This document shows, piece after piece, positions 54,028 to 64,000 of a stretch of 64,000 nucleotides of DNA. How positions within the stretch are numbered: the stretch's first letter is position 1; the number at the start of each line of letters is the position of its first letter. Origin of the DNA: Enoplolaimus lenunculus (lineage: Eukaryota; Nematoda; Enoplea; Enoplida; Thoracostomopsidae); contig JASANG010002092.1 in NCBI GenBank assembly GCA_030248215.1, positions 124,001 to 188,000 of the forward strand, written 5' to 3'. A program made the position numbers and the translations under genes. The notes under the pieces are model-generated. The model was not told where the DNA came from. It made no database searches and saw only the letters and a program-made list of their open reading frames with translations.

Positions 54028-55050
54028 TTTAAACTAGAAAAAATTGCTTAGCACTTGAGCAACATGGGATATGTTTCATATTGCTATTAAAGCGATAGAA
54101 CTAGACCAGCATATTCGTCTGATGTAACCTGGAAAAATTTAGAAACAATGACGTCCAAAATCATGTTAACTATTAATTCTTCTGAAACATATTGCGGACA
54201 GCAAATCTATTTTTATGTTGAAAGATTTTGGCAGGTTTATTAGGCATTTTAAGAAATTTCTTAGATAACGGCAGTTTTGCAGACATGGCTGAAGTGGCTG
54301 AAGTATAGCGATCGATGCTGCCAGAATATGGTGTGATTTTTGAGCCTCTAGTCGTGACTACGCAGTGAAACAAATAACTCGAATGGGAAATGTGCATTTA
54401 TAGAATTTTTCTACCTGTAAACTTGTTTGTTTGTCTCTAAGGTTAAAATTCGGGGCCAATGTAAAGAACAGGGGCGGAACATTGTTATAAGCATATTCCT
54501 AAACCTAAGCTTAAGTTTAAGCTAAGCCTAAGCGTAAGAACGAGCATATTCCTAAGCCTAAGCTTAAGCCTAAGCCTACGCCAAGCAAAAAAATTAGTCT
54601 AATGCTTAAGTTTACTCTACTGCGGTCCTACAGAACAACGTCCACCCCTGATCTTTACATGGGCCAAAGTCGGGTAAAGTCAAGATCCGTTTTTAAAGGA
54701 TCAATTGCGATTCATTTTGTGTATTACGTTCTTGTAGAAAACTTCAACAGATATTCATGGATTCTGAGCTAAATCTTTCCACATTTCAGAAATAATTTTG
54801 CTTTGCATTCAAGCAAAACATCTGTTTCTTACAAAAACAAAATTATAGAAATTTTGCTGTCCGCTATATGTTTCAGAAGAATTGATAGTTAACCGGATTT
54901 TGGACGCCATTGTTTCTATATATTTTTCCTGGTTACATCAAACGAATGTGCTGGTCTAGTTATTATCCTTTTAATAGAAATATGAAACATATCCCATGTT
55001 GCTCAAGTGCTGAGCAATTTTTTTTCTAGTTTCAACCACTTTACCAAGCT
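54028..55050. repeat. large inverted repeat, ~190-bp arms
   Basis: The left arm (about 54028-54215) and right arm (about 54838-55050) are reverse complements: TTGAGCAACATGGGATATGT against ACATATCCCATGTTGCTCAA, and TGTTTCAGAAGAATT-type inner ends. The loop holds the 54454-54665 element. A foldback or miniature transposon is likely. Confidence 0.75.
54454..54665. mobile_element. CCTAAG/TTAGGC palindromic miniature element, best copy
   Basis: Ends GGCCAATGTAAAGAACAGGG and CCCTGATCTTTACATGGGCC are inverted repeats of about 25 bp. Between them are many CCTAAGC units in both orders. It lies in the loop of the 54-55 kb inverted repeat. Confidence 0.75.
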
Positions 55051-55099
55051 GTTGCTTAATCCATCAATCTAAACTATGAGAAATGGCAAAACTTGAGGA

Positions 55100-56205
55100 G
55101 TGTCAATAAATCGTTTGCTTGAAAGAAACGTTTGTCCTGACAACAACCGCGTAACCAACGTATTCGTATAAAACCAAGCATTGGGGCAAAGCAAACCACG
55201 GGGTGACATGTTCGTTGAGGTGAAGCCTACCTTGGGGTGAAACCAACCGTTGGATATAAATCAACCGTTGGAGAGAAACCAACCGTTGGGGTGAAGCCAA
55301 TTGTTGGGGAGAAGCCAACTATTGGAATGAAACGAACTGTTGGTGTTAAACCAACCATTGGGATGAAACCAACTGTTGATGCGAAACCAACTGTTCGTTG
55401 GTGTTAAACCAACCGTTGGGCTTAAATCAACCGTACGGGTGAGACAAACCTTGGAGTGAAACAAGCCGTTGGGATGAAACCAGCCGTTGGAATGAACCAC
55501 TCGTTGGGGTGGAACCAACCGTTGGGGTGAAACGAACCGTGCCGATGAAACCAGCCGTTGGAGTGAAGCGAACCGTGCAAATGATACCTATCGTTGGGAT
55601 GAAACTAACCGTTGTGGTGAAACCAACCGTTGGGGTGATACGAACCGTTGGGGTGAAACCAACTGTTCGTTGGTGTTAAACCAACCGTTGGGCTTAAATC
55701 AACCGTACGGGTGAGACAAACCTTGGAGTGAAACAAGCCGTTGGGATGAAACCAGCCGATGGAATGAACCACTCGTTGGGGTGGAACTAACCGTTGGGGT
55801 GAAACAAACCGTTGGGGCGAAACCAACCGTTGGGGTGAAACGAACTGTGCCGATGAAACCAGCCGTTGGAGTGAAACGAACCGTGCAAATGACACCTATC
55901 GTTGGGATGAAACTAACCGTCGTGGTGAAACCAACCGTTGCGATGAACCACTCGTTGGGGTGGAACCAACCGTTGGGGTGAAACAAACCGTTGGGTTGAA
56001 AACAACCGTTAAGGTTAAACCAACCGTAGGGGTTAAACCAAACGTTGGAGTGCAACTAGCCGTTGGGGTAAAACCTACCGTGGGATGAAACCACCCGTTG
56101 GGGTGAAACCAACGGTCGGGGTCAAACCAACCGTTGAGGTGAAATCAACGGTGGGTGAAAGTAACCGTTGTGGTGAAACCAACCATTGGGGTAAAACCAA
56201 CCGTA
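55100..56205. repeat. 18-bp satellite with higher-order repeat
   Basis: About 60 degenerate units of GTTGGGGTGAAACCAACC. A longer block beginning GTTCGTTGGTGTTAAACC recurs 272 bp apart (55393 and 55665). Since 18 is divisible by three, long frames appear on both strands (for example TVGVKPT-type hexapeptides), but these are a by-product. Confidence 0.9.
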
Positions 56206-56317
56206 AGCCATATAAAGTGTACCTGTAGAGTAATAATCATATGAACATCGTAAAATTACTTAGCTAACGGTAAAAAGTGCTGAACCAAAATGGAAAATTT
56301 CGTGCACGTTCTGTAAG

Positions 56318-56422
56318 GAGTTTTTGATCGTAACTACTGAAGGCCACGATCGTTTGGCAAATGCTTTGGCACAGATATTTCCTACGGACCACGATACCAG
56401 TGTACAAGATTTAAACGAAAAG
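56318..56422 (+). CDS. orphan candidate internal exon
   Basis: A 35-codon frame between an acceptor-like TTCTGTAAG and a donor-like GTCTGA, phase 0 at both ends. It reads FLIVTTEGHDRLANALAQIF then PTDHDTSVQDLNEK. It lies about 260 nt upstream of the secreted-protein start and just after the 18-bp satellite. Composition is protein-like, but there is no partner exon and no family match. Confidence 0.28.
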
Positions 56423-56680
56423 GTCTGATATTACTTGAGTACCAACATGCAAACTAAACTGAAAATACGCACCTGAGAAACGCGAACCATATATATGAAC
56501 ACTATCATATCATTATATATAAAAATAAATATGGCAGAGAACTGAATTATCCTTTTTCGTACATTTTAAACGTTTAAACGCAACAACCATGCTGCAAAAC
56601 ATGTATATAACAAACAGCTACAAACAGTAGGTATATTTCAGAAACGCTGCATATAGGTTTGTTAACAAGCTCATCTAAGT

Positions 56681-59600
56681 ATGGATTTGTGCAAAATAGA
56701 AACTGTTCTCGCTTTAATTATATACAGTTTGACCTTAACATCAGAAAGAGTTGATGGAAAGAATCTGAAATCAAAGGAAGAAAAATACACCGCCGAAGAA
56801 CGCGCTCAGATTGAAAAATGCAAACGGAAGCGCAAAGGAAACGGGCAAATTTTTGATAGTTTTTATTTAGTACCCAAAATCAGGGAAACTTGTGGTAAGT
56901 ATTAAAATTCCATGTTATAATTGTACCTAAAGCTTGTGAATCTATTTTACGCAGTCGAATATTTCTCAGCTGAAATAATGCATGCCGGTACTAAAATTTG
57001 GAAAGTTGATTGAAATTGCGTAACGATTACACACAAATACAAAATTGCACACGGTAAATTTACGTAGATGCCATGTTATGCAACAAAATAACCATATAAA
57101 ATGCGCGAGAAAAGAATATTAATTTCAGCGGGTTCCTCAGATGATACACTGCGCATTGAAAAATTTGAACTCGTCGATGCTGATACTGGTTTCAAGGTGC
57201 TAAAGTTTCCCGGATGCCATCGAATTGATGTAAGATATGTTCACTTCTTTATATCCAATTATTTGTTTTTGCTTTTGAGATGAATCTCAAAGCAAATCAC
57301 AATTGAAGTAAAAATAAGCGTATAAATTGCGTTTGGGGAATTGAATAAACTTGAGTAAAAAGAATCAGTGGAACTCATTTCAAAAGTTACAAGTTAGTGT
57401 CATCTAGATTCAACTCCACTTTTCTGCTCGTGAAACCATAAACTGTTACTCAGGCGCGGCTGTTCATAAATCCAAGCTCACCAAAAGTTGCCAGCTGGGA
57501 GCAAGGGCGTTGGCCAAAAATTTTCACTCATCTTGAATGGAAAATCACAAGCGACGGCGACGCTAACTTTCTAGAAGACTACAAGTGTGAAAAACAAGAT
57601 GTCAATGGTTGTAACGGAATTGGCAACAACTGGTGAGACGCGATTGCTTCAAGATTTTCTTTACTAAAACAATACTAAGTGCGTACAAAAAACTATTTCA
57701 GGAAAGAAATTCGAGAGAATATAGTCACAAACAATATATATGGGACATCGATACCTAAAATACTACGTGATAAATTAAAGGAAATACGACATTTGATATT
57801 TTTCTGTTGTTTAAAATATTGTTTAATCACTTTTTGGAGGCGATGTATATATGAGGATCGGACCATTTTCCGGGGTGAGTTAAGCTTAAGCTTTTAGACT
57901 AATTTATTCCCTGTTAGGCTCAGGCTTACGAATATGTGTATTCTTACGCCGAAGTTTTGGCTTAGGCTTAGGCTTCGTTTCAGGCTTAGGCTTAGGCTTA
58001 GGAATATGCTTATGCACTGTTATGGTCTACATCTATACATTGGCCCAGGTTTATCGATACCGCAAATAACAGTATAATGTCCAAATTTTGGTGTTCCAGT
58101 GTTCCATTTAAATACTTGTTTGGGTGACGTTGGAGAACTCTGGAAAGCATCTGTATACACCCTACACGATAACAAAACTGCCTCATTAATCCATATATAC
58201 AACTGTAACTGTAAACGAAACTGGCAACTGTCAAATTTAGTTTTTAGCTTTTACTGCGACTTCTGCAAAGAAGCAGTTCGATTACAGTTGCAAGAAGGTA
58301 TCAAGAAGAAAGATATCGTGCAATGTCCATCTGGAACTGGCGCTCAAATTCTACAGAGGTACATGTGTTCGGCAAGGCGCAGCCAGAACAGGTGTCCTGA
58401 CTGCCACATGGATAAAAACTTTTCTACGGCTCAGTTAAAAACTTTTCTACGGCTCAGTTAAAAACTTTTCTACGGCTCAGTTAAAAACTTTTCTACGGCT
58501 CAGTTAAAAACTTTTCTACGGCTCAGTTAAAAACTTTTCTACGGCTCAGTTAAAAACTTTTCTACGGCTCAGTTAAAAACTTTTCTACGGCTCAGTTAAA
58601 AACTTTTCTACGGCTCAGTTAAAAACTTTTCTACGGCTCAGTTAAAAACTTTTCTACGGCTCAGTTAAAAACTTTTCTACGGCTCAGTTAAAAACTTTTC
58701 TACGGCTCAGTTACGCTGGAATTTAAGACATATTTGTCGTGAAATTTCTAGTGTATTTAATAAACTTCGCATTGGAGTGATTGTGTTCGCAGCTGTAAGG
58801 ATTTATTTAAATTTGTAATTTGGAAAATTTGAACTAAATTATTTTTACCTATCGCGCGGCGCTAACATAAAACAGTCTACTGATCTCCGTATCGTGCTAC
58901 TCGGTTTATTCTTAAGTAGACACAAACTTCTAATTTACGTCTGCTGTACAACACGTCTACGAGATTACAGCTGCTACTGCGATTAAACAACGTGTGTTGG
59001 TACTGCACGCGCACAACCCCTGTTCGAAGTTTTGAACAATGTTAAAGACAGTGCCGAACAGGGAACCTCGATACTCTTGCACTCGAGCCAAGCATTCTAC
59101 CACTACACCATGTCGTTGCAACAACTTATACCGGTAACAGGGTGCAACCGGAGGTGAAAAATACCGGAGCCGAAGGTCAAAGAAACTTGCCGGAGCCGGA
59201 GGTGAGGCGAAATTAGGTAGTAAAAATGATGGATAATTAGTTAATTTTAGCCAATATCTGTTAATATGTTGTTAAGTTGTTTGGATTTACGTTAATTTTC
59301 TGCGAAACTTCGGAAATGCTTCCCTGAAAATTGTAACAAAAATAAAAAAACGCGCTAACCACAAATTTTGCAAAATTATGCAAAATTTTACTACCCAAAT
59401 TATCGGAACCTCCGGCAAAAATTCCACCGGAGCCGGAGCCGCAGGCCGATTTTCTACCGGAGCTGGAGCCGGAGGCAGACCTCCGGTTGTTCCCTGACCG
59501 GTATATATACACATTAATAGCAATCTTTTTGCTTTACATACACTTACAGTACACATACACCGACAATCTGTCCGAATATTCAAATCTATTTTTAGAAAAA

Positions 59601-62055
59601 TTTGCTTCGACGATTGGGGTTCGTTGGATAAAGATGGCGATGGTGAACCGGATTTTATATGTGAGCCGTATTTTGAAACGTACAAAACGCTTCTTCAGGA
59701 AATATATGTTGATGGCTTGGTAAGTATGCAAGCAACGTTTACCTGCTATAAACGAGAATTTACGAGAATTTTAGTTAACATTGCAAGACAGTTTTACACC
59801 TGACGCGTGTATGAACACAGGTATCAACCACAAATCACACATTACCTGAACTGAATATATATATATGTGTGATGAAAATAATTAGAAAAATTGCGAAATT
59901 GTAATTATAAATATAAATAGGCCCATGTATAGAACAGGGCCGGAACAGTTATAGTATAAGCGTATTTCTAAGCCTAAGCCTAAGCATAAAGCCTAAGCGT
60001 AAGGATGAGACTATTCCTAAGCCTAAGCCTAAACCTAAGCAAAAAAGTTAGTGTAAAGCTTAAACTGACTATTTACAGCCCCGCCGGCAAAAGATCCGGC
60101 CCTGTTTTATACATGGGCCGAAATCACAAAAAATGTTCCTGCTACAGCAAGAGTCTATGGCAAACACTTGTTTAACTTTCGCAAAAATAAATATGCATCA
60201 ATCCAATATATACAACAACCCATGTGTATTACCTTTACCTTGGTGCCAATGTAAAGATCCGGGGCGGATAGTATTTCTGTGGGACTAGAAAAAGTTTAAT
60301 TTTTTGCTTGGCTTATGCTTAACCTTAGGAGTATGCTCATACTACTGTTCCGCCCGTTCTTTACATTGGGCCAATGTAGAACAGGGCCGTTTTAATAATT
60401 TTACCCAGGAGTTTTCAGCCATTATTAGTTCGGATTAAATTATGAATAGTAGTATGAGCACATTCCTATGCCTGAGCATAAGGATAAGACTATTCTTAAG
60501 CCTAAATCTTAAGCTACTCTATTACGTTTCGACCCTGTTCTATACAAGGGCCTTGCAATCGTACGGCCCCACAACTATTTCGGTATCCCCCAGATATAAT
60601 TTTCTGCGGACGCCAGGGCTACGCTATTGTTTCCAGGGCAACATCGAATTGAAATTTTCTATTGCTAACAACAACACCGACGAACATAAACAATTACAAG
60701 AACAAGGACATTCAACCAGGTAACTTGTGTTCTTATGTACTATAGTTATTGTCTAAGCTGTAATTTGTCCACTCCATATGCTCACATTTTTGTATGAACC
60801 CAAAAAGATTTCACGAACAGTCAAGTTTGAAAATTTACTTACAAAACAATTAAATACAAAATTAGACGCTATAACGCGAACTAGCATCGGGCCAGAATTG
60901 CAATTTGTTCCCGTGCGCAACAAATTAGCTAACTCACCGCATGATCTTAAATGTTGAATTTTACTTCTATCAAGGAATAATACGGAGTTCAGGTTATAAG
61001 TGGGACAGCCCGAAACATTTTTTGTCCCATTACAATAAAGGTAAACGTTTGCTACAATTTTGGAATATCATATATTCGCACAAATACCCCGTGGTGTCAT
61101 TTCACATATGGATATTTGGGCCCATGTATACCTTGGACTAAATCATAGGCTTAGGGTGCTTAGGCTTGGGCTTAGGTTTACGCCTAGACTTTAGGGAGCG
61201 CCCCGCCTTCGACCATATTCTGAAATCCCAAAATCCCACCTTCGAGCATATCCCAAAATCCCACCTTCCACCGTATACCAAAATCCCATAATCCCACCTT
61301 CGACCATATACCTAAATCACAAAACAAAATCCCGCCTTCCACCATATCCCGATATCCCAAAATCCCACATTCTACTATATCCCATAATCCCACCTTCCAC
61401 TATATACCAAAATCCCTTAATCCCACCTTCGACCATATACCTAAATCCCAAAATCCCACATTCGACCATATATCCCGAAATCCCAAAATACTTACATTCG
61501 ACCATATCCCGAAATCCCAAAATCCCACCTTCCACCATATCCCGAAATTCCAAAATCAAAAATCCCACCTTCGACCATATCCCCAAATCACAAAACCCAA
61601 AAAATCATACCTTCGACCATATCCCGAAATCCCAAAATTTTATATTCGTAGGATGGTGTGATTTTGGGACGGCAGCGAGGTTTATATGAGTCGATATTTG
61701 TATATGATGACTACTTGAGAGCAGTAGTTTTTAAGCCAGTGTCATTTGACGTTCACATTTTTTTCGGCATACCCACTGTTTAGATCGCAACAATTCGTGT
61801 TGACGTCGAATCAACATGGACAATACATGTTCCGCGTTGCCCCAGTCTGCCATTAACACGCATAACTAGATACATATACGTTTCCGTTTTATGTAAATGG
61901 TGTGAAAACAATTTTAATTAAAAAATTATTGTTTCAGCGAATCTTTGCAAATGCTATTACAGTCGAATTTACTCTCCTGCACCAAAGTGACATTTGATAT
62001 ATGCGAAAGTTTTCCAGTCATAAATCCATTAACTGATGAATACGAATGCACTTGA
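56681..62055 (+). CDS. unrecognised cysteine-rich secreted protein
   Basis: Eight exons: 56681-56894, 57129-57229, 57454-57632, 57702-57874, 58100-58358, 59596-59719, 60637-60719, 61938-62055, giving 1,251 nt and 416 aa with all phases agreeing. The start Met opens a signal peptide (hydrophobic LALIIYSLTL, then a Lys/Glu-rich stretch). Cysteines are scattered through all but one of the exons (CEKQDVNGC, NCNCKR, YCDFCKEA). Exon 6 holds DKDGDGEPD, a D-x-D-x-D loop like that of EF-hands or thrombospondin type 3 repeats. Exon 4 is odd, with a hydrophobic, Cys-rich patch (LIFFCCLKYCL). I do not recognise the family. It is likely secreted or luminal with disulfides and perhaps one calcium site; both are inferences. 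The acceptor of exon 7 is chosen by phase and could lie further upstream. A perfect 23-bp array follows the exon 5 donor. Confidence 0.6.
57880..58046. mobile_element. TTAGGC miniature element in an intron
   Basis: Runs of GGCTTAGGCTTAGGCTTAGG and an end TCTATACATTGGCCC; sits between exons 4 and 5 of the secreted-protein gene. Confidence 0.6.
58413..58711. repeat. perfect 23-bp tandem array, 13 copies
   Basis: Thirteen copies of TAAAAACTTTTCTACGG + CTCAGT, apparently identical, fill exactly 299 bp. The array starts 54 nt past the donor of exon 5 of the secreted-protein gene, in its intron. Each unit holds TTTTCTACGGCTCAG, which resembles a 3' splice site. Confidence 0.95.
59048..59122 (-). 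mobile_element. tRNA-derived SINE head, second family
   Basis: Minus-strand TTGCAACGACATGGTGTAGT followed by GGTAGAATGCTTGG and a B-box-like ATCGAGGTTCCC; same head as 10803. A hAT-like element begins 16 bp away. Confidence 0.5.
59138..59496. mobile_element. hAT-like miniature element, GGAGCCGGAG subfamily
   Basis: Starts CAGGGTGCAACCGGAGG, ends CCTCCGGTTGTTCCCTG; flanks ACCGGTAA and ACCGGTAT match at 7 of 8 bases. Closely related to the 14392 copy through the body, including the shared segment around TTAATTTTAGCCAATAT. Lies in an intron of the unknown secreted gene. Confidence 0.9.
59920..60119. mobile_element. CCTAAG/TTAGGC palindromic miniature element
   Basis: Ends GGCCCATGTATAGAACAGGG and CCCTGTTTTATACATGGGCC are near-perfect inverted repeats, with CCTAAG units inside. 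Intronic. Confidence 0.75.
60243..60552. mobile_element. two CCTAAG elements sharing an end
   Basis: Two copies lie head to tail, 60243-60372 and 60369-60552, sharing the bases GGCC at their junction. The first ends TTCTTTACATTGGGCC; the second ends CCCTGTTCTATACAAGGGCC. The second abuts sequence just upstream of exon 7 of the secreted-protein gene. Confidence 0.65.
61202..61640. repeat. 33-bp minisatellite
   Basis: About 13 degenerate units of the type CCTTCGACCATATCCCG then AAATCCCAAAATCCCA. The period is a multiple of three, so the minus strand gives a false ORF (GFRDMVEGGIL repeats). It lies in the last intron of the secreted-protein gene. Confidence 0.85.
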
Positions 62056-62208
62056 AAATTTGTAATCAACTTCAAAACAAGATACCACTACTGTCTTATT
62101 TTGTTCATGAAATCGCGTTTTCAAGAGTCGTTGAATGTATAGCGGGGAAATATCGGTCCCGAAATATCTTGAGAAACAACAAAAAGCCGGTTTTAACGCA
62201 GCATTTTT

Positions 62209-62342
62209 ACCTCTCTGGACCCTAAACGTAACAAGCTCTTTTATAAAATTTTCCCCTTCGGAAAAACCGGGGGGGCTTTTGACCTCTCTGGACCCTAAAC
62301 GTAACAAGCTCTTTTATAAAATTATACCCTTCCGAAATAACA
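62209..62342. repeat. direct duplication, period 73 bp
   Basis: Two copies of a ~42-bp segment beginning ACCTCTCTGGACCCTAAACG and ending TTTTATAAAATT, at 62209 and 62282, with a diverged spacer. Confidence 0.85.
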
Positions 62343-62395
62343 TCCAGGCTGGCTACGCTTTTGAATAAAACATCCTGCTAGACAAACATAGAAGT

Positions 62396-62761
62396 ATGCC
62401 AAAAACCAAACAAAACAAAAACTGGATAATATTAAAACTATCAACAATAAAGAATTATGAGAACCACGATTTCTCATTGAACAGTCTTGTTATTCAAAAA
62501 AACTGTGATATACTTGCTAATCTTGTTAACTCAATAATTTCTTGTCACTCACACGTTATAATGCGTGCGCTCCGCAGATGCAACGACCCTACCGTTTTGA
62601 ACAGAGAGTATACATTTCCATACCGTTTACAAAAAGCAATTTTCGTCGCATCACTTGCGACACAAATTGATGGTCATTTAGGCGTTTTCGGCAACGAAGT
62701 AGTGGACAAATTCATAATCCGCGAACAGTGTGCGGACTTTTTTAATTTTGCAGGACATTGA
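62396..62761 (+). CDS. hypothetical ORF, 121 aa
   Basis: An uninterrupted ORF with balanced composition, including SLVIQKNCDILANLVNSIIS, CNDPTVLNREYTFPYRLQKA and FVASLATQIDGHLGVFGNEV. It starts 340 nt after the stop of the secreted-protein gene and ends at TGA just before a SINE cluster. No signal peptide or membrane segment is visible. It could be a small intronless gene or an exon of a gene running past the window. Not recognised. Confidence 0.35.
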   Translation: MPKTKQNKNWIILKLSTIKNYENHDFSLNSLVIQKNCDILANLVNSIISCHSHVIMRALRRCNDPTVLNREYTFPYRLQKAIFVASLATQIDGHLGVFGNEVVDKFIIREQCADFFNFAGH

Positions 62762-62893
62762 AACTGTGAGGGTGATTTAAAATTAGGCGGTGTAAGCATG
62801 TGAGACATGCTTGTCCGTTACGTGCACGTGCAACATAATGTATGCTAGCTGGCAGCATACAGTCTACACATATAATCAAGATAGAAAAAGTTT

Positions 62894-63125
62894 TAGAGGC
62901 GGGCTGTGTGGTGCAGTGGTAGAGTATTCGCTAAAGAATCCTTACGCCGAGAGTTCGATCCCCGCTCCGGAGGTCCGCTTTCCCAGCTGCTTAGTTGAAA
63001 GGTCTGAAGAACCGGCTCCTACCTAGACTGACATGGGGGCTACTCCGTGGACGCAATGGTAAACTGTCGCGCTATGAACACGGTATCCAGTCGAAAATAG
63101 GATGGACGGTCAAGGGACGGCCTTT
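62894..63125 (+). mobile_element. dimeric tRNA-derived SINE, plus-strand copy
   Basis: Head GGCGGGCTGTGTGGTGCAGT with B-box GAGTTCGATCCCCGC, spacer CAGCTGCTTAG...CTAGACTGACATG, then a second tRNA-like half (GTGGACGCAATGGTAAACTG). It is bracketed by two copies of a GTAAGCATGTNAGACATGCT segment (62791 and 63139), which also occurs reversed at 35980-36030. Confidence 0.7.
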
Positions 63126-63249
63126 TGAAAACAGGCATGTAAGCATGTTAGACATGCTTGTCCGTTATGTGCACGTGCAATATAGTGCAGTGCACTGTAT
63201 GTATGCTAGCTGGCAGCATATGGTCGACACATATAGTTGACGATAGAAA

Positions 63250-63480
63250 CAGTTGGTGGAAAAATTCAAATTTTGGCGAGAGAATCGGGAAATTCAAATC
63301 TTGGCGGGAAATTCAAATTTTGGCGGGAACATTTAAATTTTTGCAGGAACATTCAAAGTTCAGATTTAGAATGTAAATTTTAGCGGCAAATCAAATTTTT
63401 GCGTGAAAATTACATTTTGGGGTCGAAATTCAATTTTTGGCGGGAAATCGAAGTTTTGGAGGAAACAACAAAATTATGAA
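63250..63480. repeat. degenerate minisatellite
   Basis: About ten units near TTCAAATTTTGGCGGGAAA with spacing of about 19-20 bp, decaying to the right. Confidence 0.7.
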
Positions 63481-64000
63481 GAAACTTCAAATTTTGCGAA
63501 AAATAATAATTTTTTAAGCAAACTATCTATATACCAGACACTCGATACCTATTGTGCAGTTGAGTGGGACATTGAAGGTAAATATTGACGGTATAAAAAT
63601 GTTCGCTACACCGTCTATGCAAAAGTTGTATAATCCGCGCAACTAACTATATTGTAGGACGTTGCGTGAGCGATGCGCACGCGTTATAACGTGTGAGAGA
63701 CAAGGAGGAATTATTTAATACTGTACAAACGAGATATTTACGATCTGTTACCCTCTTTGATCGTCTGTTTAACGAAAAAAATCATGAACCCTTACGAAAC
63801 CTTTCATAAAATTAAGGCCTCGATCAAAATTAAAAGCGAATATACCAACAAGTAAAATAACAAAAATAAAAATCGTCATCTAATAATAGAAATATTAATT
63901 GTTGTGTTAACGGCACAGCTCACCTGTTCAAATGCAAAAGTGTAATCAATTTACGATCATACCAACACCACGCGCGTATGAACGAGCGCAATGCAGTAAA

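Noticed and set aside
55261-56055. Several repetitive ORFs on both strands
   Set aside because: They are produced by the 18-bp satellite whose period is divisible by three.
60941-61040. Possible extra exon of the secreted-protein gene (SGYKWDSPKHFLSHYNK)
   Set aside because: Exon 7 joins the last exon in phase without it, and no acceptor/donor pair for it keeps the frame.
61184-61586. Minus-strand ORFs with GFRDMVEGGIL-type repeats
   Set aside because: Translation of the 33-bp minisatellite; no start context or splice partner.
62899-62975. Possible tRNA gene
   Set aside because: A and B boxes are present but the arms do not form a full cloverleaf, and copies are embedded in a repeated SINE unit.

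Overview
The window is animal nuclear DNA. It is AT-rich, its genes are split by many GT-AG introns (about 60 nt to several kb, acceptors mostly TTTTAG or TTTCAG), and it is densely packed with small DNA transposons, tRNA-derived SINEs and minisatellites. No bacterial operon, rRNA gene or CRISPR array is present. Interspersed CCTAAG/TTAGGC runs match the nematode telomere unit, but here they lie inside small dispersed elements, so a nematode (or other ecdysozoan worm) is only a weak guess.

Layout. 0-4 kb: repeats and one orphan exon. 4.1-9.4 kb (-): complete CRELD gene (8 exons, 376 aa). 10.1-13.9 kb (+): complete NAA10, catalytic subunit of the NatA N-terminal acetyltransferase (6 exons, 174 aa). 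16.0-23.0 kb (+): a tetraspanin, with a deleted piggyBac element in an intron. 24.6-32.7 kb (-): complete COG8, Golgi tethering subunit (13 exons, 691 aa). 32.7-37.9 kb: a rearranged block with a Ty3/Gypsy fossil, tandem tRNA-SINE units and a mariner-like element filled with GC-rich satellite. 38.0-42.2 kb (+): the last 8 exons of a cytosolic aconitase/IRP1; its N-terminal half, which carries the Fe-S cysteines, is not in the window. 42-56 kb: mostly repeats, a second Ty3/Gypsy fossil with a probable 5' LTR, a large inverted repeat and an 18-bp satellite. 56.7-62.1 kb (+): an unrecognised cysteine-rich secreted protein (8 exons, 416 aa). 62-64 kb: a 121-codon ORF, a dimeric tRNA-SINE and a degenerate minisatellite.

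The host genes do unrelated housekeeping jobs (ER/secretory quality control, co-translational acetylation, membrane scaffolding, Golgi trafficking, iron/citrate metabolism) and do not form a pathway. Exon models were built by eye: every junction in CRELD, NAA10, COG8, the aconitase 3' part and the unknown secreted gene is phase-consistent, which is the main support for them. The strongest non-genic signals are a hAT-like miniature family with 8-bp target duplications (one exactly at a COG8 splice donor), a 13-copy perfect 23-bp array next to a splice donor, Harbinger-like and mariner-like miniature elements, and the aconitase truncation.
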